Assembly (NCBI GenBank): GCA_001919995.1
Contig: MNIY01000127.1
Location: 1 to 14,020 of the forward strand
Reading direction: 5' to 3'
DNA from: Ktedonobacter sp. 13_1_20CM_4_53_11
Lineage (GTDB): Bacteria; Chloroflexota; Ktedonobacteria; Ktedonobacterales; Ktedonobacteraceae
DNA: 14,020 bases
Positions 6,112 through 12,323 of the stretch are shown here, piece after piece. How positions within the stretch are numbered: position 1 is the first letter of the stretch; each line of letters begins with the position of its first letter. Position numbers and translations under genes: made by a program. Under the pieces are notes generated by a model. The model was given only the letters and a program-made list of their open reading frames with translations, searched no databases and was not told the origin of the DNA.

Positions 6112-6440
6112 GTGCTGGCGGGAACACGTGGTGGGAGACATGCCAACAATCACCGAAGGTGTGGCAGTGTTTGTAGTCATGCGGGATGGCTTGCCAGAAC
6201 CGAATACGGGTCGCGCGGGCTTCGGTCTCCAAGGGCAAAGGCGACGATGTGGCGGGTTCGGCGGCACATTGCTGCCCACATCCACCGTTTGTGCTCGTTC
6301 TTCTGCACACAACTCCAGATGTCATCCAATTCGAGCACGTCGTCTGGTGCTCACTTGCTCAATACACTGGCTTTGGCGTGAGAACGCGAGAGGTACCACA
6401 GTCCTTGCCATGGTCCTCTTCATTCCCACACCGATTGGGT
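6112..6440 (-). mobile_element. IS1-family transposase relic with an internal deletion
   Basis: On the minus strand, KDCGTSRVLTPKPVY (ending with a stop at 6361-6359) resembles the end of the zinc-ribbon part of the IS1 InsA protein. The catalytic part follows from 6350: PDDVLELDDIWSCVQKNEHK then RWMWAAMCRRTRHIVAFALG and DRS. A one-base shift leads to IRFWQAIPHDYKHCHTFGDC then WHVSHHVFP, typical of the IS1 catalytic domain. The helix-turn-helix linker between the two parts is missing, and so is the C-terminal HVERWNNTLRQR segment with the last acidic residue. CGGACCCAATCGGTG on the minus strand near 6440 may be part of the element's left end. It is inactive. Confidence 0.65.
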
Positions 6441-6613
6441 CCGTTTTTGACGATAGGTGTCCTTTCACAGACACGTCAAGCGTGCGTCCTTGGTTCTTGA
6501 ATCATGACCCCCATGATAGCTCATCACTTCCTATCTAACCACTCCCACAAAAACAACGGTGCCGCCTGGTCGTCGTGGTGATTGCCCCGGCTAGGTTCAT
6601 ATCGGCTCCCTGG

Positions 6614-6631
6614 AGCACAAGACGATGTGCT
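6614..6631 (-). terminator. Stem-loop downstream of the DUF3846 gene, weak terminator
   Basis: AGCACA and TGTGCT pair across a six-base loop, about 30 bases after the stop codon of the minus-strand DUF3846 gene. No U-rich tail follows, so termination is doubtful. It could instead protect the 3' end of the message. Confidence 0.25.
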
Positions 6632-6661
6632 TCGGAGAGCAGACAAGCAGACAGGCGTCAA

Positions 6662-7036
6662 TTACTCCTCGGTCTCCGTCCACGATACTTCCTGCTTGGT
6701 CGAGACGAGCACCGTACCAGGGATATATGCTAGCTCGAGAGGTCCAACATAGGAAGAGGGCGGGGTAACTCCCAGCCCTCGCAGCGCGGCGAGAGGACCC
6801 TCATTGGAGGGGAAACCAGCTAATACGCTAGCTTGCTCATTGCGAGGGAGCCCAGCAATTCCAGCTTCCACATCAGGTCTGCCTTCCGCAGTCAGTGTCA
6901 TGATGCGCCCATCAGGCAGAGGGATCATCTCAATCGTTCCCTCGACAATCTCTGTCAATTCTTCATACTCGAAATGATCACCGTTGGCAGGATGAACTTC
7001 CTTGCTTGTCCCATCAGGATAGAGGATCAGTGCCAT
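6662..7036 (-). CDS. DUF3846-like protein
   Basis: 124 residues from the ATG at 7036, chosen because AAAGGA lies nine bases upstream. An in-frame ATG at 7054 would overlap that ribosome binding site. The N-terminal part, EVHPANGDHFEYEELTEIVE then GTIEMIPLPDGRIMTLTAEG, is the recognised DUF3846 pattern: a small beta-rich domain of unknown function found in phage, plasmid and chromosomal genes. It continues with GLPRNEQASVLAG, and the GTVLVSTKQE near the end matches the family's closing strand. Residues 73-100 (FPSNEGPLAALRGLGVTPPS) look like an extra loop. The gene lies 48 bp downstream of the holin/phosphatase gene on the same strand and is probably in its operon. The role is unknown; no catalytic residues are evident. 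Confidence 0.7.
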   Translation of the reverse strand: MALILYPDGTSKEVHPANGDHFEYEELTEIVEGTIEMIPLPDGRIMTLTAEGRPDVEAGIAGLPRNEQASVLAGFPSNEGPLAALRGLGVTPPSSYVGPLELAYIPGTVLVSTKQEVSWTETEE

Positions 7037-7084
7037 ATGTCTACGTCCTTTCACTTATTCAATACCATATAGCGCGGCCAAGCG

Positions 7085-9145
7085 TCAGGGCAGCTTTGAT
7101 TGCTTCGAGGATGTCCTGACCCAGGTTTTGAGTTGGGTGTGCAGCGCAGCAGCCCCCACGATGGGCCCTGGATCCATGGGAAGCACCACCGGGTACAGGA
7201 CGAATGGGTGCGTCTGCGGACCGCCCAGCCCGCCGTGGCACCCAACCAGCTCCTCGAATGCGGCTACTTCCCCGGTTTCCGGGCGATAGAGACTCATCAC
7301 CAAGATGTCAGGGGCGTTTGAAAAGCCATCGGTCCGCTTCAAATGGGCTGCCGCACTGGAGCCAAAGGGAGCCAGCGGATTCTCCCCAACCGCATAGCCC
7401 TGTTCCAGGTAGTAGATGCCTTTTGCACCAAGCACCAGTCCTCCTTCGGTTTCGGAATGCACGAGCAGAAAACTGATGCCTTCGTGCTGGCTCAACCCTA
7501 AGAGCAACCCAGGAAAACGGTGGCTCAATTGCTCATAGGTCAGACGCGCTGGGTCATCCGTGAAAGAGATCAACCCGAGATTCCCTGAAGCCAGGACGAG
7601 CACCTGGCTCCCGCTCAGCTTCTGGCTGATCTGCTCTTCCGTGGCCTCGCCCTGCGGGGAAAGTGCTACCTGTCCATCATGCATCTGCCCTCGAAGGGCA
7701 CGTCTGACGAGCCGCATCGTCCGACTGTCCTTGCGCAGCGCTTCGGTCAGGGCGGTACTGAGACTATCCCAGCCTTCATCGGGATCCAGAGCACCCGCGA
7801 CGCGCAAGGTGCTCTGTGCGACGAGCTGTTCCACCAGTTGCCCCAACGACTGGCCATACCGTTGGGTGAAGGTTGCGCCTTGACTTTGACCATGATCAGA
7901 GAGGACGACCAGGTGATAGGGACGGGGCGCCCTCTGTGAGGCGCGTTCGAGCTGTGCAAACAGATGATCGAGTTTCTTGAGCACTTTGAACGCATCTGGC
8001 CGCATGATGCCTGAGTGATGCGCCACCTCGTCATAGGCAAAGAGCGTCGTATAGACAGCAGGCATCCCCCGCAACATGTCTGCGAGCAACATGAAGAGGC
8101 TGGCTTCCTGTAAAAAGACGGTCGTACCGGCGCGCACAAGGGCATATTTGAAGGTGCGGTGGATGCGCGGTTGGACATCCTGGCGGCGTTGTTGCCATGC
8201 CTGATAGCGCTCGCGCACAATATCGACGATGAACAGGCCGAAGGTGCGCGCAACACTATAGGGATTGGAGAAGTAGAGGAAATAGCTTTGCTGTCCCCTG
8301 CTGGTGCGAGCGCCCATTTTGCTGTACGTGCCCAGGCAATCCGGGGCGTCCCCTGAGAAGACATTCCAGCGGCTGCCCCCATCGGGGGTCAGTAATCCGT
8401 GCCCGTTTGACAACTGTTGCTCGAGTGCACGCGCGGTTGCTACTTTACTGGAGACCATGAGCTTCTGCTGCTGCTTATCGTACCAGCGGAAAGCGGGAAT
8501 CTCTGCGTTGTTCCCCAGCAGAATGCCCGCCTGACTGGCGGAGGTTTGCGAAGAAAGATCGGGTTCCCAGCCTTTGATCTGATGGGTTCCTCCTTCCAAC
8601 CATCGCTTGAGTGTCGGCATCCAGCCCTGGTCCATAGCTGAGCGCAGGACAGGTTCCGCAAGCCCATCAATTTCCAGAAAGAGGATGCCTGCTTGTGCAG
8701 CATGAGGCGTTTGGTTATACCGGCGGCTGAGCGGCTGGGTGACAAACCAGTCGTAGCCTCGATCATCCTGGAGCGAGAAGAGCGCGCCAAGGAAAGTCAT
8801 GCCCAGCGTCACTACCAGCGCTACCAGGATCGCATCCCAAAGCCCTGAGATTTCCAGGGCACCCGGATACAGAAGATCCACGAGATTCACCGCCAGAATG
8901 ATCACGATTCCTGTCAGGAAGAAGGTCAGCAGGGGGAAGAGGATTGGATGAAGCCGCGCTGCACTCCAGTAGATGAGCCTCCAAGCCAGTCCCAACACCA
9001 GTGTGATGATCACGCCGCCAAGGACGGCAGCTGCGAAGCTGTGGACCTGGATGCCTGGCACGAGCCAGGCAAGCAAAACAAGCAGCAGCCCCTGTGTGAG
9101 GGCAAAAACGAGAAACCAGAGAATCCATTGTATCACGCGATTCAT
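7085..9145 (-). CDS. Membrane-anchored alkaline-phosphatase-superfamily protein with N-terminal holin-like four-helix domain
   Basis: 686 residues; GGAGG sits eight bases before the ATG. Residues 5-125 form four hydrophobic helices (5-30, 36-58, 66-92, 103-125), arranged like the Mycobacterial 4-TM phage holin domain (PF04020). After SLQDDRGYDWFVTQ the rest is a phosphodiesterase/nucleotide-pyrophosphatase-type domain of the alkaline phosphatase superfamily. The metal-site motifs are FLEIDGL (D160), SSQTSASQAGILLG with T201 as likely nucleophile, LFAYDEVAHHSG (D372, H376), VVLSDHGQSQG (D417, H418) and GCHGGLGGPQTHPFVLYP (H637 or H647). The full metal-ligand set is therefore present, so activity on a phospho-ester or phosphonate is likely, but the substrate is unknown. 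No signal peptide separates the helices from the domain, so its side of the membrane is undecided. The DUF3846 gene follows 48 bp later. An IS6 relic lies immediately upstream. Confidence 0.88.
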   Translation of the reverse strand: MNRVIQWILWFLVFALTQGLLLVLLAWLVPGIQVHSFAAAVLGGVIITLVLGLAWRLIYWSAARLHPILFPLLTFFLTGIVIILAVNLVDLLYPGALEISGLWDAILVALVVTLGMTFLGALFSLQDDRGYDWFVTQPLSRRYNQTPHAAQAGILFLEIDGLAEPVLRSAMDQGWMPTLKRWLEGGTHQIKGWEPDLSSQTSASQAGILLGNNAEIPAFRWYDKQQQKLMVSSKVATARALEQQLSNGHGLLTPDGGSRWNVFSGDAPDCLGTYSKMGARTSRGQQSYFLYFSNPYSVARTFGLFIVDIVRERYQAWQQRRQDVQPRIHRTFKYALVRAGTTVFLQEASLFMLLADMLRGMPAVYTTLFAYDEVAHHSGIMRPDAFKVLKKLDHLFAQLERASQRAPRPYHLVVLSDHGQSQGATFTQRYGQSLGQLVEQLVAQSTLRVAGALDPDEGWDSLSTALTEALRKDSRTMRLVRRALRGQMHDGQVALSPQGEATEEQISQKLSGSQVLVLASGNLGLISFTDDPARLTYEQLSHRFPGLLLGLSQHEGISFLLVHSETEGGLVLGAKGIYYLEQGYAVGENPLAPFGSSAAAHLKRTDGFSNAPDILVMSLYRPETGEVAAFEELVGCHGGLGGPQTHPFVLYPVVLPMDPGPIVGAAALHTQLKTWVRTSSKQSKLP

Positions 9146-9159
9146 GATCGGTTACCTCC

Positions 9160-9743
9160 CCGTGGACGAGGAAAGATTGAGCTCTGGCGCGGCGAAGAGC
9201 TGGTTGATATCGTCGAGGCGGCTTTGAGCTCGACCATAGCTTTGGGAGAGGCCGCATTCTTCTCGACATGAATGATGTGAGAAGCTGATGTGGTGGGGTC
9301 AGCCGGTCCAGTCGACTGGGCCCCTGCTCCTCGACTGGACAAGCTTGAGGAGCCGAACAAGCAGTGGCGTGCAGCGCTTTGACGAAGAAGCGTTTGGCGG
9401 CCTGGGCATCGCGCCTCGCACTCAAGAGAAACTCCAAGGTGTTGCCTTGCGAGTCGACAGCACGATAGTGGTACATCCAGGTTTTTCGGACTTTGATGGA
9501 GGTCTCATCCACTTTCCAGGAGTCAGTGAAGGCTTTCAAATGAGGTCGGCATCGCTTCTCCAGTTCGGGGGCATAGCGCTGAACCCAGCGATACCTGGTC
9601 GTATGATCCACATCGAGTCCCCGTTCCCTCATCATTTCTTCGAGGTCGCGAGAGCTGAGCGAATAACGCAGGTACCAACGGACACACGAGAGAATGATCT
9701 CGGTTTCAAAGTGGCGCCATTTGCACGGGTTCAGCTGGTTCAT
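9160..9743 (-). pseudogene. IS6-family transposase pseudogene
   Basis: The start is intact (ATG at 9743 with GAGGAG eight bases upstream). The first 110-120 residues are a normal IS6 transposase: CKWRHFETEIILSCVRWYLR then YSLSSRDLEEMM, DHTTRYRWVQRYAPELEKRC, the catalytic DSWKVDET (D79), and YRAVDSQGNTLEFLLSARRD then AQAAKRFFVKALHATA. A frameshift near 9330-9350 moves to QSTGPADPTTSASHIIHVEK then NAASPKAMVELKAA. Here the second catalytic aspartate (usually VDKN) has become glutamate. Homology fades near 9175-9200, and the last 60 or so residues with the final glutamate are missing. The relic runs into the ribosome binding site of the phosphatase gene, so it truncates just at that gene's 5' end. 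It has the same strand and could have supplied its upstream region. Confidence 0.85.
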
Positions 9744-9792
9744 GAAAAAACTCCTCGGTTGTTCTTGAAGAGAAGCAGAGTTTACTGCTCTG

Positions 9793-10216
9793 TCAAGCTG
9801 TCATTGCACCATTGTTCGTCTTCGAGGAGCGCTTTCGTGGTTCAAGAGAGGGATAGAGCCGCTTGAGCTTGATGCGCGCGTCCGCGATGGTCAAGCGCCA
9901 ATTGACCGTGATGGATTCCTCATTGCGACGGCGTTGCCAAGCTTGCACCTCGCGATCTAGTTCTTCTCGTGGTCCGATGCTTGGTAACTTTCACTTGTCG
10001 CCGCCCCGCCAACGGTTCACAGGCAAGATACAGCTTGCACATTCCTGCGGATTCAAACGGGTAATCAAAGCGTTCAGACTGTCCTGGTTGCATAGGCTGA
10101 CTCTCCTGTTTCTCTCGGAGAAGCTGTTTGGCACTTTCGTCCATGCAGATCTGTGGAAAACGCGGATCGTAGGGACGAGTATACACCTCCAGTACATCTT
10201 CCAGACTGAGAAACAT
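9793..10216 (-). pseudogene. IS630-family transposase relic, internally deleted
   Basis: From 10216 on the minus strand, LEDVLEVYTRPYDPRFPQIC then MDESAKQLLREKQ, RFDYPFESAGMCKLYLACEP and VKVTKHRT match the first catalytic region of IS630 transposases (first aspartate in CMDES). Near 9965 the frame changes straight into LDREVQAWQRRRNEESITVN then WRLTIADARIKLKRLYPSLE, the family's extreme C-terminus, ending at a TGA at 9795-9793. About 100-120 residues with the second and third acidic residues are deleted, and so is the N-terminal helix-turn-helix domain. The gap to the IS6 relic start at 9743 is only 49 bp. Confidence 0.8.
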
Positions 10217-10231
10217 GAACTTCTGTCTTAA

Positions 10232-10339
10232 GAGTACTTGCCTCCAGCCAAAAATACATCCTCAGAACGCACTAATTTGGGACGCTGCGTGAGTAGCGAA
10301 GCAGACAAAGTGGTCGGTTTCTCTAGTGCATTTACGCTA
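10232..10339 (+). repeat. Dispersed degenerate repeat, copy B (about 108 bp)
   Basis: The copy begins GAGTACTTGC, has CTCAGAACGCACTAATTTG at 10261-10279, and ends with TAGTGCATTTACGCTA at 10324-10339. That last block can fold into a five-pair stem including one G-U pair. The 19-base gap between the first two blocks is the same as in copy A. It begins 16 bases beyond the IS630 relic's last recognisable codon, so an origin as an IS630-linked end cannot be excluded, although copies A and C have no such relic beside them. Confidence 0.55.
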
Positions 10340-10433
10340 TCACAGATGAAAGTGGGGGTCAGCTGTGTGGGAAGCAGCGTGTATGCAAGATCGGTTCAAT
10401 CGGTGCCAGGGCGGTGGATGTACGGCTGCTTTG

Positions 10434-10652
10434 CTACCCGCAGGCATGCCTATCCGCATCTATCTGGTCCGAGAGCCTATGATTTGTCACTAGCCACCGT
10501 ACAAACTCCAGGTGACGCCGATCTATAGCAGCACGATCCAGCTCACTTGCAGTATATTTTCGACAAAAACCACATAGTCGATCAATTTGAGGCGTGGTCA
10601 ACCCGGCTCGACGTAACACTTGAAGGGCTTCTTTGTAATCGATATGGTTCAT
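10434..10652 (-). CDS. Small conserved-type hypothetical protein, 72 residues
   Basis: The ATG at 10652 is preceded by GCGGAGGATTTC, a near-ideal ribosome binding site. A longer TTG start at 10676 would overlap it and is rejected. The protein is helical and charged: YKEALQVLRRAGLTTPQIDR, then CRKYTASELDRA, then RHLEFVRWLVTNHRLSDQ. This pattern (LRRAGLT-x-x-x-I-x-RL, then L-x-FVRWLV-x-x-x-RL-x-D) recurs, in my recollection, in small Ktedonobacteria proteins with no assigned function. It has two cysteines (LCGFCRK) but no clear metal site. Length and ends look natural and there is no evidence of decay. It faces the divergent sigma-factor gene across about 400 bp. Confidence 0.6.
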   Translation of the reverse strand: MNHIDYKEALQVLRRAGLTTPQIDRLCGFCRKYTASELDRAAIDRRHLEFVRWLVTNHRLSDQIDADRHACG

Positions 10653-11057
10653 GAAATCCTCCGCAAATTCTTTCAACCAGCAGGGAAGCGGTACGAAGCC
10701 GGCGGTTCGACCTGAGAAGATGTCGGGTTCTCAAAGCCTGCTGAAATGCATGGTGTGTCCGGCAGGAAACAATCATCATTTCACGTTCCATTGTACCCAC
10801 TAGGCGAGCAAAACACATCCCTTAAACACACTATTGTTGAGCACTGTAGAGCAGGCGACTCGGGTAGTATACCTACACGAATACGCTGCTCGACAAACTC
10901 GTGATCCTACCAACGTGAACACATCCAAAATAGCTCATTCTGGGGATGCACCTTTGTCGATATGCCAGTACACTTAGAACCAGAGAGTCGAAGCGAATGA
11001 GGCCGTTCCGTGCTTCGAGTCATTCCTACAAGCCGATGGCTATCAAGGAGTGAAGCC
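10653..11057. other. Divergent intergenic region with a structured leader before the sigma-factor gene
   Basis: No gene is supported between the 72-residue gene and the sigma factor. GTATAC-centred symmetry occurs near 10868. At 10985-11021, TCGAAGC pairs with GCTTCGA, extended by two more pairs past one mismatch. An overlapping alternative pairs GAATGA (10995-11000) with TCATTC (11020-11025). The two pairings exclude each other and lie 33-73 bases before the sigma-factor ATG. I could not find a convincing promoter of either the housekeeping or the ECF type. Confidence 0.4.
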
Positions 11058-11690
11058 ATGCAAACGCAGAAACCTACAAGGAAAACCAGCGCCCACTCGG
11101 AGGTTGCCGATAGCGTCCTAGTACAACAAGCACTGGCCGGTGATCATGAAGCATTCGAAACCCTGGTGCATCGGTATGAGACAGCGCTTTTTCAGATGAT
11201 TTACCGCTATGTGGGAGAGTATCACGAAGCGTGGGATGTCTTGCAACAGGTCTTGCTCCAACTCTACCTTTCCCTGGTCACGCTGCATCTGCGGGCAGAA
11301 ATCAGGCCATGGCTCTTTACCGTTGCGCGTAATCGCTGCATAGATCTCCTGCGTCACAGACGTCCGACGTATTTTTCCGAGTTAGAGCCGAGAGACAATG
11401 CCCAGGGCGAGACAACAGATTTGGCGGATCTCCCAGATACGAGTCCCCAGCCAGAAGAATTGACAGAGCGACGGGAGTTACGGCAGTGTGTTTACCGGGT
11501 AATCGAAGCCATACCCATCCAATACCGCCTGGTCGTCTGGCACCGCTGCGTCGGTAACCTGGATTTCCCTGAGATTGGACAAGTCCTCAATATACCTACG
11601 TCGACGGTAAAAAACCGCTTCTATCGAGCCCGGCCATTGCTGCGCGCCGCATTAGGAGCGCAACTGGATATGGCTACTGCCAAAGGATAG
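11058..11690 (+). CDS. ECF-type RNA polymerase sigma factor (sigma-70 family)
   Basis: 210 residues from the ATG at 11058, selected because AAGGAG lies eight bases upstream; a longer frame from 11010 lacks one. The sigma-2 region spans about residues 34-102 (FETLVHRYETALFQMIYRYV, then AWDVLQQVLLQLY, then RPWLFTVARNRCIDLLRHRR), covering core binding and -10 recognition. A linker of about 35 acidic residues leads to the sigma-4 region (about 138-200). Its helix-turn-helix, DFPEIGQVLNIPTSTVKNRF then YRARPLLR, would bind the -35 element. The usual D-x-AQD motif of region 2 is altered to AWDVLQQV, which is common in divergent ECF groups. No anti-sigma factor, zinc-finger partner or sensor gene is adjacent, so how it is held inactive is unclear. 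Transcription probably ends at the inverted repeat at 11726-11759. Confidence 0.9.
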   Translation: MQTQKPTRKTSAHSEVADSVLVQQALAGDHEAFETLVHRYETALFQMIYRYVGEYHEAWDVLQQVLLQLYLSLVTLHLRAEIRPWLFTVARNRCIDLLRHRRPTYFSELEPRDNAQGETTDLADLPDTSPQPEELTERRELRQCVYRVIEAIPIQYRLVVWHRCVGNLDFPEIGQVLNIPTSTVKNRFYRARPLLRAALGAQLDMATAKG

Positions 11691-11725
11691 AGTTACCCTC
11701 GTGAAGTCTTGCTGAACACAAATAA

Positions 11726-11759
11726 GCTCCTTATCAGACCGAACCGACTGACAAGGAGC
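11726..11759 (-). terminator. Intrinsic terminator between convergent genes
   Basis: GCTCCTT pairs with AAGGAGC. After one mismatch TCAG pairs with CTGA, giving 11 pairs around a 10-base loop. Read on the minus strand, the stem is followed by TTATTTGTGTT, a moderately U-rich tail, so it best serves the minus-strand gene ending at 11782. It may also stop plus-strand reading from the sigma-factor gene. Confidence 0.55.
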
Positions 11760-11781
11760 ATTCAAGAGAATCAGCAATTTG

Positions 11782-12089
11782 TTACAAGTTTGTTGCCCAG
11801 TTTTCTATCCACTGCTCAAATGTGGTTTCCTTGCTCAGGGTACATTTGAATTCGTCCTCCTCTGAAGGATACCAAAGATACTCCTGACCTTCCTGATCCA
11901 CGCAGACTTCCATTTGACAACCAAGTTCACAGATGGAAGCCAGCTGTTGTTGCCAGACATCGGTAGGGAGGTTCAGCAACTGGTCGCCTTAGAGTGACCG
12001 CCACCATTGATTGGCATAGCTTTTCAGGTCAACGAGCCCCTCCCGCCAGTAATGATTTTTGAGGATGGTCTCGTCACTTTCGTTTTCAT
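11782..12089 (-). pseudogene. Small hypothetical gene broken by a frameshift and a stop
   Basis: An ATG at 12089 has AGGAG eight bases upstream and a good promoter behind it, but its own frame ends after about 22 codons. One base off, just after the start, the frame reads DENESDETILKNHYWREGLV then DLKSYANQWWRSL, then TAA (11998-11996). It continues in the same frame with GDQLLNLPTDVWQQQLASIC then ELGCQMEVCVDQEGQEYLWY, ending with WIENWATNL and a stop at 11782. The two halves form one plausible protein of about 102 residues rich in Trp, Glu and Gln. I take it as a recently inactivated gene of unknown function. A 65-residue product from a TTG at 11979 is possible but lacks a good ribosome binding site. 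Confidence 0.55.
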
Positions 12090-12108
12090 CTGCACGACTC
12101 CTGAAGGA

Positions 12109-12137
12109 AGTATAAAGCACTTGTGGAAGTAACTCAA
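12109..12137 (-). promoter_or_regulatory. Sigma-70 promoter of the broken small gene
   Basis: On the minus strand, TTGAGT (12137-12132) and TATACT (12114-12109) are separated by exactly 17 bases. They match the consensus at four and five of six positions. The start of transcription would fall near 12102, giving a short leader with the AGGAG site. Of the promoters I noted in the window, this one is the closest to consensus. Confidence 0.6.
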
Positions 12138-12248
12138 TGCCTCATTAAAACAAGTGTTCAAAGGTATTGAGCCTTCCCAGTTGGATGGGTGGTGCGCGGT
12201 AGTACAGCATGAATTATCGCTGTGGCTGCACTGATCGCACTTTCATGG

Positions 12249-12254
12249 TATGAT
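12249..12254 (+). promoter_or_regulatory. Possible -10 box of the acyl-CoA synthetase gene
   Basis: TATGAT lies 70 bases before the ATG at 12324, in the 234-bp divergent region shared with the broken small gene. The hexamer 17 bases upstream is poor, so an activator or another sigma factor may be needed if this is the promoter. I see nothing else distinctive in this intergenic region. Confidence 0.3.
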
Positions 12255-12323
12255 ACAGAAAGAACGTAGCCAAACAACGCCGTTGTGTATCTTATGCGTC
12301 CTACCTTGGAAGGAGTTTTGCAT

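Noticed and set aside
7747..8382. Minus-strand 211-codon frame inside the phosphatase gene
   Set aside because: It is an out-of-frame shadow of the 686-residue gene, with no start signals and biased composition.
8763..9290. The 3' half of the 326-codon frame that begins with the IS6 transposase
   Set aside because: After the frameshift near 9340 it reads out of frame through the IS6 relic and into the phosphatase gene, so it is not a real protein extension.
9288..9866. Plus-strand open frame of 192 codons
   Set aside because: It is the antisense of the IS6 pseudogene, whose minus-strand reading matches a transposase closely.
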